From Casuarina equisetifolia (lineage: Eukaryota > Streptophyta > Magnoliopsida > Fagales > Casuarinaceae), in NCBI GenBank assembly GCA_028551475.1, contig CM052354.1, forward strand, positions 13,345,001-13,409,000: 64,000 nucleotides of DNA. The letters are read 5' to 3'. The notes beneath the pieces are model-generated. The model worked only from the letters and a program-made list of their open reading frames with translations. It was not told the origin of the DNA and did not search any database. The position numbers and the translations under genes were made by a program. Below, piece by piece: positions 47,541 to 59,029 of the stretch (within the stretch, counting starts at the first letter, position 1; every line of letters begins with the position of its first letter).

Positions 47541-48296
47541 GTCTGGCTATTGGAGAAAAAGTTTCACTAAAATCAACACTTGCAATTTGAGAGTATCATT
47601 TTGCAACTAATCTAGCTTTATGTTTGATTATGTGGCCTTCATCATCTGTCTTAGTTTTGAAAATCCATTTTAGCCCTATTACCTTTTTTCCTTTTGGTAA
47701 ATCTATCAAGTATGGTTCTTATTTCCTCATTCATAGCATCTTACCACTCCTTTTCCACTAGTGCTTCTTCATAGGAAATTAGATACAAGGTTGCCATGTT
47801 GCAGCTTTCATATATATCTTTTAAATTCCCCATCCTTACAGGAGACATGCTTGAGATTTCCCTTTCTATCTCTAGTGATTGCCTATTAGAGTGAGATTGT
47901 TGCTAAACTGGAGTGATTAGCTCAGTTTCAGTTTCAGTTAAAACTTTTATACCCTTTGTCATGCCATCATAAACCTTCTTGGATAGATCAGGAAGAAGGA
48001 TGTTGTTTAGTTCTTTCTTACTCAAGGTCCAATTCCATGTAGTATCTTCGTCAAACACCACGTCTCAAGTGACTTGCAGCTTGTTTAACGATAAATTTAG
48101 CACTCTATAAGCTTTAGAGACTTGACTGTATCCCAAAAAAAATTCCTTGTTCAGCTCTTCTGTCCAACTTACTTTGCAACTGTGTAAGAACGTGAATGTA
48201 AAACAAAGATCCAAACATTCTCATGTTTTCTACACTTGGTTTCCTTCCAATCTAGGCTTCAAATGAAGTGATTTGATCAAGGGCAGCTGTGGGAGT

Positions 48297-48848
48297 TCAA
48301 TTCAATACATATATTGCTGTGTTAATAGCCTTTGCCCAGAATTCCTTTGGCATGTTTTTCCCTTCCAGCATACTATTAGCCATACCCATAATGGTGCGAT
48401 TTTTCCTTTCAGCAACACCATTCTGCTGAGGTGAATAGCTTGCTGTTAGTTGATATTTGATTCCGTTCTTAGTACAATAAGAATCAAATTGTGAGGATAG
48501 ATACTCTCCTCCTCTATCTGAACGTATAACCTTCACATCTCTACCACTTTCCTTTTCAGCATTAGCTTTGAACTTCAAAAAAGCCCCAAATGCTTCTGAT
48601 TTCTCCTTGAGAAAATTCACCCAGCAAAACCTACTTGCATCATCTATAAATAGGATAAAGAATCTTGTCCCTTCCTTAGTGGGAGTCCTCATAGGGCCAC
48701 AAATATTGGTGTGAACTATTTCTAGAGGCTCAGTTTGCATTCTTTTCCTGTTAATAGGAAACATTTGTTTATTATTTTTCCCAAACTGACATTCTCCATA
48801 TATTGTATCAACGCATTTCACTTTGGGGAGTCTTTCTACCATATTCAA
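48297..48848 (-). pseudogene. Copia-2 integrase remnant
   Basis: 183 codons with EIVHTNICGPM, VIRSDRGGEYLSSQFD and SYSPQQNGVAERKNRT. The first catalytic Asp (usually HSD or HTD) is Asn, so the D-D-E triad is incomplete. Confidence 0.85.
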
Positions 48849-49156
48849 ATTATATAAGTCCTCAAGGGATCTGTAATTTAAGTGTCCAAACCTCTTATGC
48901 CATAGTAGAGATGTGTCTTCAGTTACATGTAGTGCACTTTGGTTAAAGTATTCAAATCTGAGAGGAAGTTCCTTGTATTTCCCATATCAATGCCTACAAC
49001 TTCTATATTCATATCAGCATCTTCAAAGATGTGACACATCTTTCCTTTAAATAAAAGAACATATTTATGCTCCATCATTTGCCCGACACTAAGAAAATTT
49101 GAACCAAGAGATGGAACCAACAATACATCCTAGATTACTTTCACTCATTTGCTTGT

Positions 49157-50242
49157 CTACACTGAAACATTACCTTTCCCAACAATCTCAACACATCTAT
49201 CATCTCCCAGCCTCACTTTACATTTGAAACTTCGGTGTAATGAGCTAAACACACTTTCAAATGGGGACATATGACTTGTGCAGCCACTATCAACATACCA
49301 CAAACTTGGATTGACACTCATTACTGAGAGACTTGCATAAAACAATGTATCCTCAATAGATTCTTCTTCATTTTTTACAAAGTTAGTTTGTTGTCCACTC
49401 TTTAGCCAGCAATATTTCTCTACATGCCCGATTCTCCCACAATGATGACATTTAGGCTTATCTTTGTGCCAACAAAATTTCTTAAGATGGTTGGTTCTAT
49501 TACAAATTTTGCATGGAGGATATCTACCCCTTCCATCAACTGAAGTGTCTCTTGGTTGAGAGATTCCTTCAAATTGTTTGGATCCAAGACTCATCCTAGT
49601 CTTAAAAGCTATTTCAACACTCATTATGTCTCTTCTTCACATTACCTTTTTTTCAAAAGCTTTTAATGACCCTATTAATTCAAAGACAGTCATGGTTTTA
49701 AGATCCTTCGTTTCCTCTAGGATTGTTACTGTAGAGTCAAACTTATCCATGAGACTCTTGAGTATTTTCTCCACTACTCGTGAATCTGGAAGATCTTCAC
49801 CCAAGGCCTTCATTTGATTTACTATCTCATTAATCCTCCCAAAATACACCATAACTAACTCCCCTTCTTCCATGCTAAGACTTTCTAGATCACCTTTAAG
49901 GCCTTGAATTCTAACTACACGTATCTTAGGAGTCCCTAGGAACTCATTTTGAAGAGTAGTCTAGGCATATTTTGGAGTTATTGCTTAAGCTATCCGATTG
50001 AAGGTTGTATTTGTCATGGAAAGTTGTAACATGACCAATGTCTTGAGCTCCCTTTCTTGATTTCTTCTGTGGTTCTCTCGTTGAGCTGGGGTTAACTCTG
50101 CATCTGGTCCAACAGTTGATATACCATTCTCAATCACATCCCACAACCCTTGATACTTGAGATAAGTACACATTTGAATGGACCAGTTTTGATAGTTAGT
50201 ACCATCAAATGGTGGCAGCAAAAGTTGTGACACAGTGGGCAC
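49157..50242 (-). pseudogene. Copia-2 gag, zinc knuckles and protease start
   Basis: Gag starts at 50242 with LLLPPFDGTNYQNWSIQM and continues in the frame 49637-49873 (GRINEIVNQMKALGEDLPDS). The next frame (49157-49624) has two CCHC-type knuckles (CKICNRTNHLKKFC and CHHCGRIGHVEKYC) and the protease motif WYVDSGCTSHMS with an intact Asp-Ser-Gly. Confidence 0.87.
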
Positions 50243-50291
50243 TTTTTGTAAAAATTGGTCTCAAGATCTTGTAACTTGGCTGTGATGCCAC

Positions 50292-50712
50292 TGATACAAC
50301 TTTAATACCGATATAAAATCAAATTAAGATATGAGAAAAGACACAAACAAGAACTTGTAGGAGCAAAGTGGTTCTAATTTCATTCAAGACAACACCAACG
50401 GCTTAAAGACAAACTTTTACAGAACCAAAGATAGCTCAACCACAGTTACAGATATGGACCTCACGGCTTCCATATATATTCTACATTACTACATTACAGA
50501 CATCAAATTAGAAGACAAAATGATCAAAAGACAAAGGGAGTAGGTTTGTGTCCACATCACCGTGAGACTCCACCATGACTTTTTTACACTAGGTATTGCA
50601 TATACCATGCTTTATTCCACTACTACATAAAAAAGCTAATTATAAGTCATGGATGTACTGTGAGCCTTGGTCTCACTCCAGCTAGATTCACAGCAACCCT
50701 GTCACTTTAACA
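50292..50712 (-). repeat. 5' LTR of Copia-2
   Basis: Partner of 45869-46274. Primer binding site lies one base inside it, and the CTAAG target duplication lies outside it. Confidence 0.9.
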
Positions 50713-51003
50713 CTAAGGATCCATTGGAATTCTGTTGTTGTCAACAATAATCTCAAGGTAGATGATGAGATCCAACTGTGGTCTTTCCAAGTTGGTGTCG
50801 AAGAACGACTTTGTCTCGCTATTGCGGCAGTTAACAAAGGAGGACTTGCCGAGGGTCAAAGCATCCAAAAGTTAGAAATATCAATGGAAAAAGCAGTTAC
50901 TAGCCAGATGAAGTGGGATGTGGATGTGGGCATGACAAATGTGGGATCAGCACGAAAAAGTAGACTACAAAGCTGGGACGTAGAGTCAGTCAAATCAAGT
51001 TAG
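50713..51003 (+). pseudogene. B3-domain gene copy II, segment 3 of 3
   Basis: It holds the end of the B3 domain (HWNSVVVNNNLKVDDEIQLW, then VGVEERLCLAIAAV) and the C-terminal tail ending ESVKSS with TAG at 51001-51003. From 50718 it is in frame with segment 2. Confidence 0.85.
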
Positions 51004-51775
51004 GGTCAGCAAGATCATTGAAGATATTATGTGAACTGGCGATCTTCTTTTTTGTTTTTTTTTTCTTGTGTATAAAATATGGTGCAGAGGAACCGCCTTT
51101 TGGCATTATAGTGAATAAGATTTGATTGCATGACAGATCTATCTTCAAGTAGCATTGTTCATGAGCTGAACATAGCAATAGCAAGACTAAGCATATGTTG
51201 AAAACATAAATGATAAATTCATGTTACACATGATTTTGATATATGAAACTTTCTAGTTTATTTCAAATTCTAATAAAAATGCACTCCAACTCTTAACAAC
51301 AATTTGGAAAATTATATGATATTGGCTTTTGTCTCTTAATTACAAAAGTAAGAGTATCAATTTACTATATTATCAATTTTTCATTATGTAAGTGTTTAAA
51401 ATTTATTTGAACTAGGAGATTCATGTAATTCCTCCAAGTAACAAACATTTGCAAAATCTCTTACTGCAGTACTTTGTCTTAAAGAACTAAAGGATATAAT
51501 TATTATTTTCATGATCCTTTTCACTAAAACAAAAGTAAGAAAAGAAAAATCATAAAATCAACAATGGTACATAATTAAACAAAAAGTTAAAGTAAGAAAG
51601 GCTATTCCAAAACTTTATCACAATGTTACTAAAGAATTTCAAAAGTAAAATTTCAAAATTTCTTGAAAATGATATGGAAATCTAAGTTTGAACAATTAAG
51701 CTAAAAAAATCATAACTAAGAGATTAAGAAATATAACAAATTTGTAAGAAATGATGAAAGTAGTGGCATTATTAC
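51004..51775. repeat. B3-FAS1 intergenic block, copy 2
   Basis: AT-rich spacer homologous to 26948-27748 and 57487-58261. No gene seen. Confidence 0.7.
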
Positions 51776-52560
51776 ATGCTGTCACAGACCTTTAGAGTAG
51801 GGCGCACGTACCAAGATACACCGACCGTAGCACTACGTTTACAACATAACCACTTTGCAGACACGTCATAGGCTTCCTCGAGGGAGGAGAAGAATACATC
51901 GGGAACTGAGAGTCCATCACAGGCCATGATGATCCTCGACCTCCACTGAGGGTTTGAATTGAGGCATCGAAACCAGACCGCAATATCCTTCCCTTTTAGC
52001 AACGTCACAGACTCCGTTCACCATCTGATGCGCACCGTTGGTTCCTCCGCCACTGATGATCTCATCATATGAGGAAACGGCAAGAACAAGCCTTCGAGGG
52101 CTCGGCCTGGTGCCCCACCCCCCGGTCAGGATAGAACGGGAACGAGAGCGAGTTCACAGTCTCGACGTCACAAGAGAACGGGGAGAGAGGAGCGATGAAG
52201 CCTTGGAGGCCATGGACGAGGACGAAACCTTTGTTAAAGAGATTGGGACGCGTGACCTCCCCTCCTCCAATGAAGATCTTGGCAGAGGCTTCAGTTTCAC
52301 TGCTGTTCTTAGACCGCTCGGAGATGACGATAATGCAGTGGCCTGGCCTCAAGGGCACAAGGAAGTGATAGGATGAATGTGCGGGAACGGCAAGAACATG
52401 CCATGGACGACTATCCAGGGGCTGCTAATGACGTTGAGAACCTTGATTCTCACGTACGTGATCCTCATCGGCTCCGCCTGTGGTGGCGTCGGCAGAGTCG
52501 TCCTCGCGGGAAGCTTCGCAAGGTCAGAGAAGCTTCGCGTACACGCGTAATGGAGGCGCG
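51776..52560 (-). pseudogene. Rearranged FAS1 gene piece, copy F3
   Basis: On the minus strand, reading from 52560, there is a damaged stretch of FAS1 domain 2, then the end of domain 1 (ASAKIFIGGGEVTRPNLFNK, GFVLVHGLQGFIAPLSPFSC), then the C-terminal tail (CDGLSVPDVFFSSLEEAYDV). Domain 2 material thus precedes domain 1, the reverse of the normal order. The upstream sequence is of the DnaJ promoter type, with the E2F-like motif at 52633-52644. Stops and frameshifts prevent a full protein. Confidence 0.7.
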
Positions 52561-52632
52561 TGGTATGTGATCTCGAAGCACGAAGGTTGAATGATTGTCA
52601 AACGGTTTATGGGCCCTCTATGATTCAGTTAG

Positions 52633-52644
52633 TTTTGGCGGGAA
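52633..52644 (-). promoter_or_regulatory. E2F-like motif upstream of FAS1 copy F3
   Basis: TTTTGGCGGGAA in the shared promoter block, here in front of a FAS1 piece instead of a DnaJ gene. Confidence 0.45.
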
Positions 52645-52922
52645 TTCTAAAAGTTAAAGGAAGAAGTCGAAACAATAGATAACAACCCTGCGGCTCAGTA
52701 GTCCCCCCTCCCCAGCACCATTGGCTTGTATTCCAAAAATGACTGCTACAAAATATTCTTGCTGTAGATTTGTTTTAGTGAGGTGATGCGTTTGAAGTAT
52801 ACATTATTGTTACACATAAATTATCAAAAAAAAATTAACCGCATAAAATATTTGAAGAATCCCAGGACATTTACCAATTCACCCGAATTCAATTGTAACA
52901 GATGATGAAACAGATGGCATTA

Positions 52923-53383
52923 TTATAGCCAGTTATAGACCTTTAGAGTGGGGCGTACATACTGAGATAAACATCCGACGAGGAAACCATTGTTAAAGAG
53001 ATCGGGACACGTGACCTCCACTCCTCCGATAAAGATCTCGGCAGAGGCTTCAGTTTCGCTGCCGTTCTTGGACTGCTCGGACGTAACGGTTACACAGCGG
53101 CTTGGGCTCAAGGTCTCTATTTTGGTACGGAAAGGAAGTTTCCTCAGATAGCTGATGTTGAAGAGGCCAGGAGCAATGTGTGAGGATCAGAGGAGGGAGA
53201 GCCATGCAGGAAAAGAACCGAGTGGTCTTGGAATTCTTGATTGGGAGGTGGAGGAAATGAAGGTGTTGGAGGCGGGAAGCCTTGCTCCAGTTCTTCAATG
53301 GAGCTTGCGCCGGGGAAGCAGAACGATGCGAGGAGGGACATTGCCACCAGGGCCGCTCCGAATCGGAGAGATGGCGCCATCAA
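52923..53383 (-). pseudogene. FAS1 protein N-terminus fused to tail, copy F4
   Basis: The ATG at 53383 encodes a signal peptide (AALVAMSLLASFCF) and the proline-rich stretch PPPTPSFPPPP. The frame slips after about 79 codons, as in F2. The FAS1 domain 1 part continues in other frames to EVTCPDLFNNGFLV and is then joined directly to the FAS1 C-terminal tail (YVRPTLKVYNWL), so domain 2 is deleted. A TATA box lies at 53427-53436 (minus). Confidence 0.75.
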
Positions 53384-53426
53384 AGCGTGATTGCGAAGCC
53401 AGTGATCGGAAGTGAAGCGGAGGAGA

Positions 53427-53436
53427 ATATTTATAA
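53427..53436 (-). promoter_or_regulatory. TATA box of FAS1 copy F4
   Basis: Minus strand TTATAAATAT, 44 bp upstream of the F4 start codon, as for F2. Confidence 0.6.
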
Positions 53437-53942
53437 CTGCGCGTAATGGAGGCGCGTGATCTTTGATTTGGCAGCACGCTGGTTAAATGATCATTAGACG
53501 GTTTATGAGCCTCAAGGATACGGTTAGGAGTCCAACCCAAAGCTGATATGAGGAGTGGCTCATATCGACGATGGTGAAGTGGCACGTGAAGCAACATGTT
53601 ACCTTGTGCGAGAATAAAATGAAAATTTTGCTTCTTATTGTTTCTATAAAATTTGTAGGTGGAATGAATATTTGGTGTGTTGCTTAAAGAGAAATATTGG
53701 TGTGGACAAATAGTTGGCTTGAATTCTATTTTTACTACAAATTTGTTTAAATGAGATGATGTACGTGAGTACACTGAAAGTTGAGTACATATGTAATATT
53801 AAAAAGAAAATTGTAATCTTACAAGAATTCTATTTCCCCATAGGAATTATCAAGAATTTAATTCCCTAAAATGCTAATAAACCATTTGCCAAAAGTACAA
53901 ACCCTAACCTTACATCCTTTTTGTCACACCAAGAAATAAAAC

Positions 53943-54455
53943 CTAACAGATCGCTCTGTGACGAACTGCACGATGTGAATCAGCCTCAGTATTCTGCCAG
54001 CACCTTTTGATACCACGGCACTGTTTCTGACCCGTTTGCGGTGGCTTGGACGGTGTCTGCGGTGGTGGGTTGGATGGTGTCTGCGGGAGTGGCTTGGACG
54101 GTGGTGGACGCAGGCCCATGGAAACATCGTAGGCCTCTCGTCTCTTCTCATCGCAGAGAAGCTCCAACACATTTTTTATGAGACGAAATGCAGCAGGCGC
54201 CGCGGGAGAGTAGGAAAAGTCAGGATGAACGAACTTCACCAGCCGGCAAAAAGAGTCGGTGATGGTGTCTTCATTGAGAGATGCATCGGCCTTCAGCTCG
54301 AGAAGCTCATAGTAATTAACCAGCCCAGACTTAGTCTTCTTTGTAGCCACGTACAGCATACGGTAGGCAGCAAGTGCTCTGTTGATCCCGGGAAAAAATG
54401 GATCTAGGGTTTTGGCCGAAAGCACAAGATCTTAAGGCGTCCGTCATGGCTGTAG
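53943..54455 (-). pseudogene. DnaJ-like gene, copy D3 (frameshifted)
   Basis: The start (MTDAL, ATG near 54447) is followed by a deletion of about 50 bp relative to D1 and D2, removing the AKEKL helix coding and shifting the frame. The rest of the gene is intact: NYYELLELKADASLNEDTI, KFVHPDFSYSP and AFRLIKNVLELLCDEKRREA. Here the codon after PSKPLP is CAG, not TAG, and the protein would continue with a proline/glutamine-rich tail (QTPSNPPPQTPSKPPQTG) and stop at 53943. D3 therefore shows the ancestral tail while having lost the N-terminus. Confidence 0.78.
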
Positions 54456-54603
54456 TCGGATGAACGGAAGCGAGCGAGAACGAGAACGAGAACGAATCCG
54501 GAAGAGAGCGACTCCGATAGCGTGAGAACGGAGAGAATGGTATGTGAACTCGAAGCACGCGAATGATTGTTAGACGGTTTATAAGCCTCTTTGAGTCGGT
54601 TAG

Positions 54604-54615
54604 TTTTGGCGGGAA
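54604..54615 (-). promoter_or_regulatory. E2F-like motif upstream of DnaJ copy D3
   Basis: TTTTGGCGGGAA, same place in the shared promoter block as for D1 and D2. Confidence 0.45.
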
Positions 54616-54619
54616 TTCT

Positions 54620-55370
54620 AAGAACTAAAAAAAGTCGAAACAATAGATAACAACCCGCTAAGTGGTCCAAAAATGACCAACATCGTTGGCTTGTATTCCA
54701 AAAATGACCCTGTTACAAAATATTCTTGCTGTGGAATTGTTTTAGTGAGGTGATGCGTTTGAAGTTTACATTATTATTACACATAAATTATCAAAACAAA
54801 TTAACCACGTAAAACATTTGAAGAATCCTTGAACATTTACCGATGAATTCAATTCTATCGCAAAAATGATTATAACCTATTTTAAATAATAATTAATACA
54901 AAACAATTTTTTTTTTCAAAGAAGCCACCAAGTCCTTAGTCCCCAATACAATAAATGTGCTAAGAACATTTAGAAAGGACAAGTTAAAAGGATTTACTTT
55001 CCCAAAAAAGCTTTTGAATAAAACTTCTATCATTAATTTCAATAGTTTAGGCAGTCTTTAATGTCTAATTATTTGAAGTGTTCTTGTTCACAAGTACTGA
55101 AGACTTTTAAATTTAACACTCACCCCATTTTTGCTACCAAACTTAAAAAAAACATGATTAGACGAAAGATGTTAAACAAGAAAAGTTATTCCAAAATTCT
55201 ACCACAACATTACGAAAGAATCACATGGACAAATTGTCAAGTGGGAAGGCTTCAAAAGTATAATTTTCAAAATTCTTGAGAATGGTATTGGAATCTAAAT
55301 TTGAACAATTTAGCTAGAAAACTCATAGATTCAAAAATATTCCAAATTGTATGGGAGGATGAAAGAAGTG
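54620..55370. repeat. DnaJ upstream intergenic block, copy 2
   Basis: Near-identical to 36920-37680 over its length. Non-coding. Confidence 0.72.
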
Positions 55371-55374
55371 GCAT

Positions 55375-55730
55375 TATTACATTCTGTCATGGAACTTCAA
55401 AGTAGGGCATACGTTCCAAGATACTCCAACTGTAGCACTATGTTTACAAAGAAACCACTTTGCAGACACGTCATAGGCCCTCCAGGCAGGAGAAGAATAC
55501 ATCAGGAACTGAGAGTTCATCACAGGCCGTGATGATCCTCGACCAACGTTGCAGGTTTGAATTAAGGCATGGAACCTCACCGCAATATCCTTTCCCTTTA
55601 GCAACGTCACAGACTCCTCTCACCATCCAATGCACCCCGTTGGTTCGTCCATGGCCGACGATCTGATCATATGAGGAAGCGACTATATGGATATGAGGGA
55701 ACGGCAAGAACATGCCGTCATGTTTTTTAG
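55375..55730 (-). pseudogene. FAS1 C-terminal tail remnant
   Basis: Homologous to 37690-38025 and to the tail of F1. Frames of 77 and 80 codons overlap here but are out of phase with each other. Confidence 0.65.
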
Positions 55731-56550
55731 GCTTTTTAAGTTTAAAGTTAGATTTGTTTACGTGAGATGATGCTTTTGAAGTTTATAGTGTTTCTACAAA
55801 TAAAATATAAAATAAATTAATCACATAAAATATTTGTAGAATTTACATAATATTTTTCACAAACACTCACCAATCTATCCAAGGTCAATTCTAATGCAGG
55901 AAGAAAGCGAAGGATCACAATCTATGATGATCTAACTATAATCAATATAATCCTCAAATGATTGTGATCTATTTTAAATTGTAAAAAATATATGAACATG
56001 TTAAAAAAAAAGGTGCTATTATAGTATTTTGTGGACATCCTATCTTTCCTTGAGGAAAAAAAGCTGCATAATCTTAGATTTCCTAATACAATAAATGTGT
56101 TAAAAGTCCCCAATTAACTCTTTTGTCATCAATTCTCATAGTTGAAGTTGTTTTTAAAGTTTATTTACTTTTAAGAATCATTTTATGTTTATCAGCACTT
56201 AATTTAGTCAGAGGAAGTATTTTAGCTCAAGCCTCACCCTACTTTCAGTATAATTTTTTTTTAAAAAAAATAGTATTCTTTCACGTTGTTTTATATATAA
56301 TATTTTTAAAATTTAATTTTAAACAATTATTACAATTACTACAATTACTAACTTCCACTGCATATTTATATCCAAGTAAAGAAATTCGTAGTTGAAATCA
56401 AAACATAGAATAAGTATGTAATACACATTGCAGTAATTTAGGGAATTATAAGTCTACCTCGAGACTTCAGAAGAATATATTGAGAGTGAGTGTACATTAT
56501 AGCACATGGCATTCCTCGACCCCTACCGTGAATTTGAAGTGAGGCATCAG
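55731..56550. other. Spacer leading into B3 copy III
   Basis: AT-rich. It is related to 38030-38458 at both ends; the middle (55850-56220) has extra sequence not in the other copy. It is fused at 56550 to B3 coding sequence. Confidence 0.5.
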
Positions 56551-57486
56551 AAATATGAAGAGGAGAAATATAGGAAATCGCAACGGGAGAGAAGAGAATA
56601 TGGCAAGGTTGGTTAGATTGATCCACCCGGTTTTTTATCCTCCAAGAGTAAAAGATTGATCAAGGAAAAGGCTTTGAAGAAACCCATAACTGATGGGTTG
56701 GACAGATCTAAGAAAGAGGGTTTTGATGGAGAAATTCTCTTAGGGTCTTCATCACAAGCGCAGGGAAATGCTGGTTTGAAGCAAAGCCGTGGGAGCAGCG
56801 AGGATGATGTGAATCTCCTGAACCAAAAGAAGTTTAAAGGAGGCAACGAAAAACACATTGTGAGGCTGAAGCTAGATGTCCGCACCCTTCCAAAGCCACT
56901 GCCAGAGTTGCCTGAAGAACTCCAAAATCATGTCAAGGCACTGGGTGGAACAAAAGTGGGTATTGTAATACAAAAATGCCTCACCGCCACTGACTTGAAT
57001 ACTGCCCACTGTCGGCTGTCTATACCATTTGGCAAGATGGGGAGAGAATTCTTGAGAGAGGAAGAGAAGCTGTATCTCGCCAGACAAAATGCAATGGAAG
57101 TACACTTCTTGGAGCCCTCGCTCCAGGTAGATAGGATGGTTTTAAGGCGGTGGGACATGGGCAAGAACTCAGGGAAGACAAGCTCCATGTACGTGCTAAG
57201 GACCCATTGGAATTCTGTCGTTGTCAACAACAATCTCAGGGTAGATGATGAGATCCAACTGTGGTCTTTCCGAGTTGGTGTCGAAGAACGACTTTGTCTC
57301 GCTCTTGCAGCAGTCAATAGGGGAGGACTCGCCGAGGGTCAAAGCGTCCAAAAGTTAGAAATACCGATGGAAGAAGCAGCAGCCGGCCAGATGAAGTGGG
57401 ATGTGGATGTGGGCGTGACAGATGTGGGATCAGCAGAGAAGAGTAGACTGCAAAGCTGGGACGTGGAGTCAGTCAAATCAAGTTAG
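56551..57486 (+). pseudogene. B3-domain (DUF313-type) gene, copy III, 5'-truncated
   Basis: It enters the coding sequence at KYEEEKYRKSQ without promoter, start codon or first 30 or so codons. A TAG at 56614-56616 (GAG in copy II) follows soon after. From 56617 the frame is open to 57486 and encodes the linker, LPELPEELQNHVKALGG, and the complete B3 domain: GIVIQKCLTATDLNTAHCRL, WDMGKNSGKTSSMYVLRTHW, then NNNLRVDDEIQLWSFRVGVE. The tail ends ESVKSS. No suitable ATG opens this frame near its start, so translation of the domain is doubtful. It is the best preserved B3 domain in the window. Confidence 0.82.
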
Positions 57487-58261
57487 GGTCAGCAAGATCA
57501 TTGAACATATTATGTGAACTGGCGATCTATTTTTTTCTTTTTTCTGTGTATAAAATATGGTGCAGAGGAACTGCCTTTCGGCATTATAATGAATAAGATT
57601 TGATTGCATGACAGATCTATCTACAAGTAGCATTGTCCATGAGCTGAACATACCAATAGCAAGACTAACCATATGTTGAAAACATAAATGATAAATTCAC
57701 GTTATACATGGTTTTGATACGTGAAACTTTTTCATTTATTTCAAGTTTTAATAAAAATGCACTCTAACTCCCAACAACAAACTAAAAAAATACATGATAT
57801 TGGCTTTTGTCTCTTAATTGTAAAAGTAAGAGCATTAATTTTCTATATCATCAATCACTCATTACTAAAGTATTTAAAGTTTATTTGAATTAGGAGATTC
57901 ATGTAATTCCTCTAAATAACAAACATTTTCAAAATCTCTTACTACAGTATTTCATCTTAAATAACTAAAAGATATAATTATTATTTTCATGATTCTTTTT
58001 ACTAAAATAAAATTAAGAAATAAAATCATAAAACTAATAATGGTACATAATTAAACAAAATATTTAAATAAGAAAGGCTATTTTAAAACTTTATCACAAT
58101 GTTACTAAAGAATTTCAAAAGTAAAATTTAAAAAATTCTTAAAAGTGATATTGAAATCCAAATTTGAACAATTAAACTAGAAAACTCATAACTAAGAGAT
58201 TACAAAATATACAAAATTTGTAAGAAATGATGAAAGTAGTGACATTATTACATGTTGTCAC
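57487..58261. repeat. B3-FAS1 intergenic block, copy 3
   Basis: Homologous to 26948-27748 and 51004-51775. Non-coding. Confidence 0.7.
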
Positions 58262-58932
58262 AGACCTTTAGAGTAGGGCGTACGTACCAAGATACACCGA
58301 CCGTAGCACTACGTTTACAACATAACCACTTTGCAGACACGTCATAGGCTTCCTCGAGGGAGGAGAAGAATACATCGGGAACTGAGAGTCCATCACAGGC
58401 CATGATGATCCTCGACCTCCACCGTTGGTTCCTCCGCCGCTCGATCTCATCATATGAGGAAACGGCAAGAACAGGCCTTCGAGGGCTCGGCCTGGTGCCC
58501 CACCCCCCGGTCAGGATAGAACGGGAACGAGAGCGAGTTCACAGTCTCGACGTCGCAAGAGAACGGGGAGAGAGGAGCGATGAAGCCTTGGAGGCCATGG
58601 ACGAGGACGAAACCTTTGTTAAAGAGATCGGGACGCGTGACCTCCCCTCCTCCAATGAAGATCTTGGCAGAGGCTTCAGTTTCGCTGCTGTTCTTAGACC
58701 GCTCGGAGATGACGATAATGCAGCGGCCTGGCCTCAAGGGCACAAGGAAGCGACAGGATGAATGTGCGGGAACGGCAAGAACATGCCATGGACGACTAAT
58801 GACGTTGAGAACCTTGATTCTCACGTAGGTGATCCTCATCGGCTCCGCCTGCGGTGGCGTCGGCAGAGTCGTCCTCGCGGGAAGCTTTGCAAGGTCGGAG
58901 AAGCTTCGCGCACGCGCGTAATGGAGGCGCAT
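58262..58932 (-). pseudogene. Rearranged FAS1 gene piece with chimeric open frame, copy F5
   Basis: The minus-strand frame 58450-58932 is open for 160 codons from an ATG. Its first part is a fragment of FAS1 domain 2 (SFSDLAKLPARTTLPTP, then AEPMRITYVRIKVLNVI). Next comes the end of domain 1 (ASAKIFIGGGEVTRPDLFNK, then VLVHGLQGFIAPLSPFSCDV). The C-terminal tail follows in another frame to 58262. The same build is seen in F3 but with more damage. Signal peptide and most of both domains are missing, so no normal FAS1 function is expected. Confidence 0.7.
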
Positions 58933-59002
58933 GGTATGTGATCTCGAAGCACGAAGGTTGAATGATTGTCAGACGGTTTATGGGCCTCTATGATTCAGTT
59001 AG

Positions 59003-59014
59003 TTTTGGCGGGAA
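59003..59014 (-). promoter_or_regulatory. E2F-like motif upstream of FAS1 copy F5
   Basis: TTTTGGCGGGAA within the DnaJ-type promoter block, 71 bp upstream of the F5 chimeric ATG. Confidence 0.45.
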
Positions 59015-59029
59015 TTCTAAAACTTAAAG

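Larger units (their letters stand above)
45869..50712 (-). mobile_element. Copia retrotransposon Copia-2, inserted in the B3 domain
   Basis: LTRs at 45869-46274 and 50292-50712 (406 and 421 bp) start TGATACAAC and end TTTAACA on the plus strand. An exact 5-bp target duplication, CTAAG, lies at 45864-45868 and 50713-50717. The minus-strand primer site TGGCATCACAGCCAAG lies at plus 50275-50290. The interior carries gag, two zinc knuckles, protease, integrase, RT and RNase H in Copia order, with many stops and frameshifts. Its sequence family differs from Copia-1 (different LTRs and gag), so the two are independent insertions. Confidence 0.93.
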
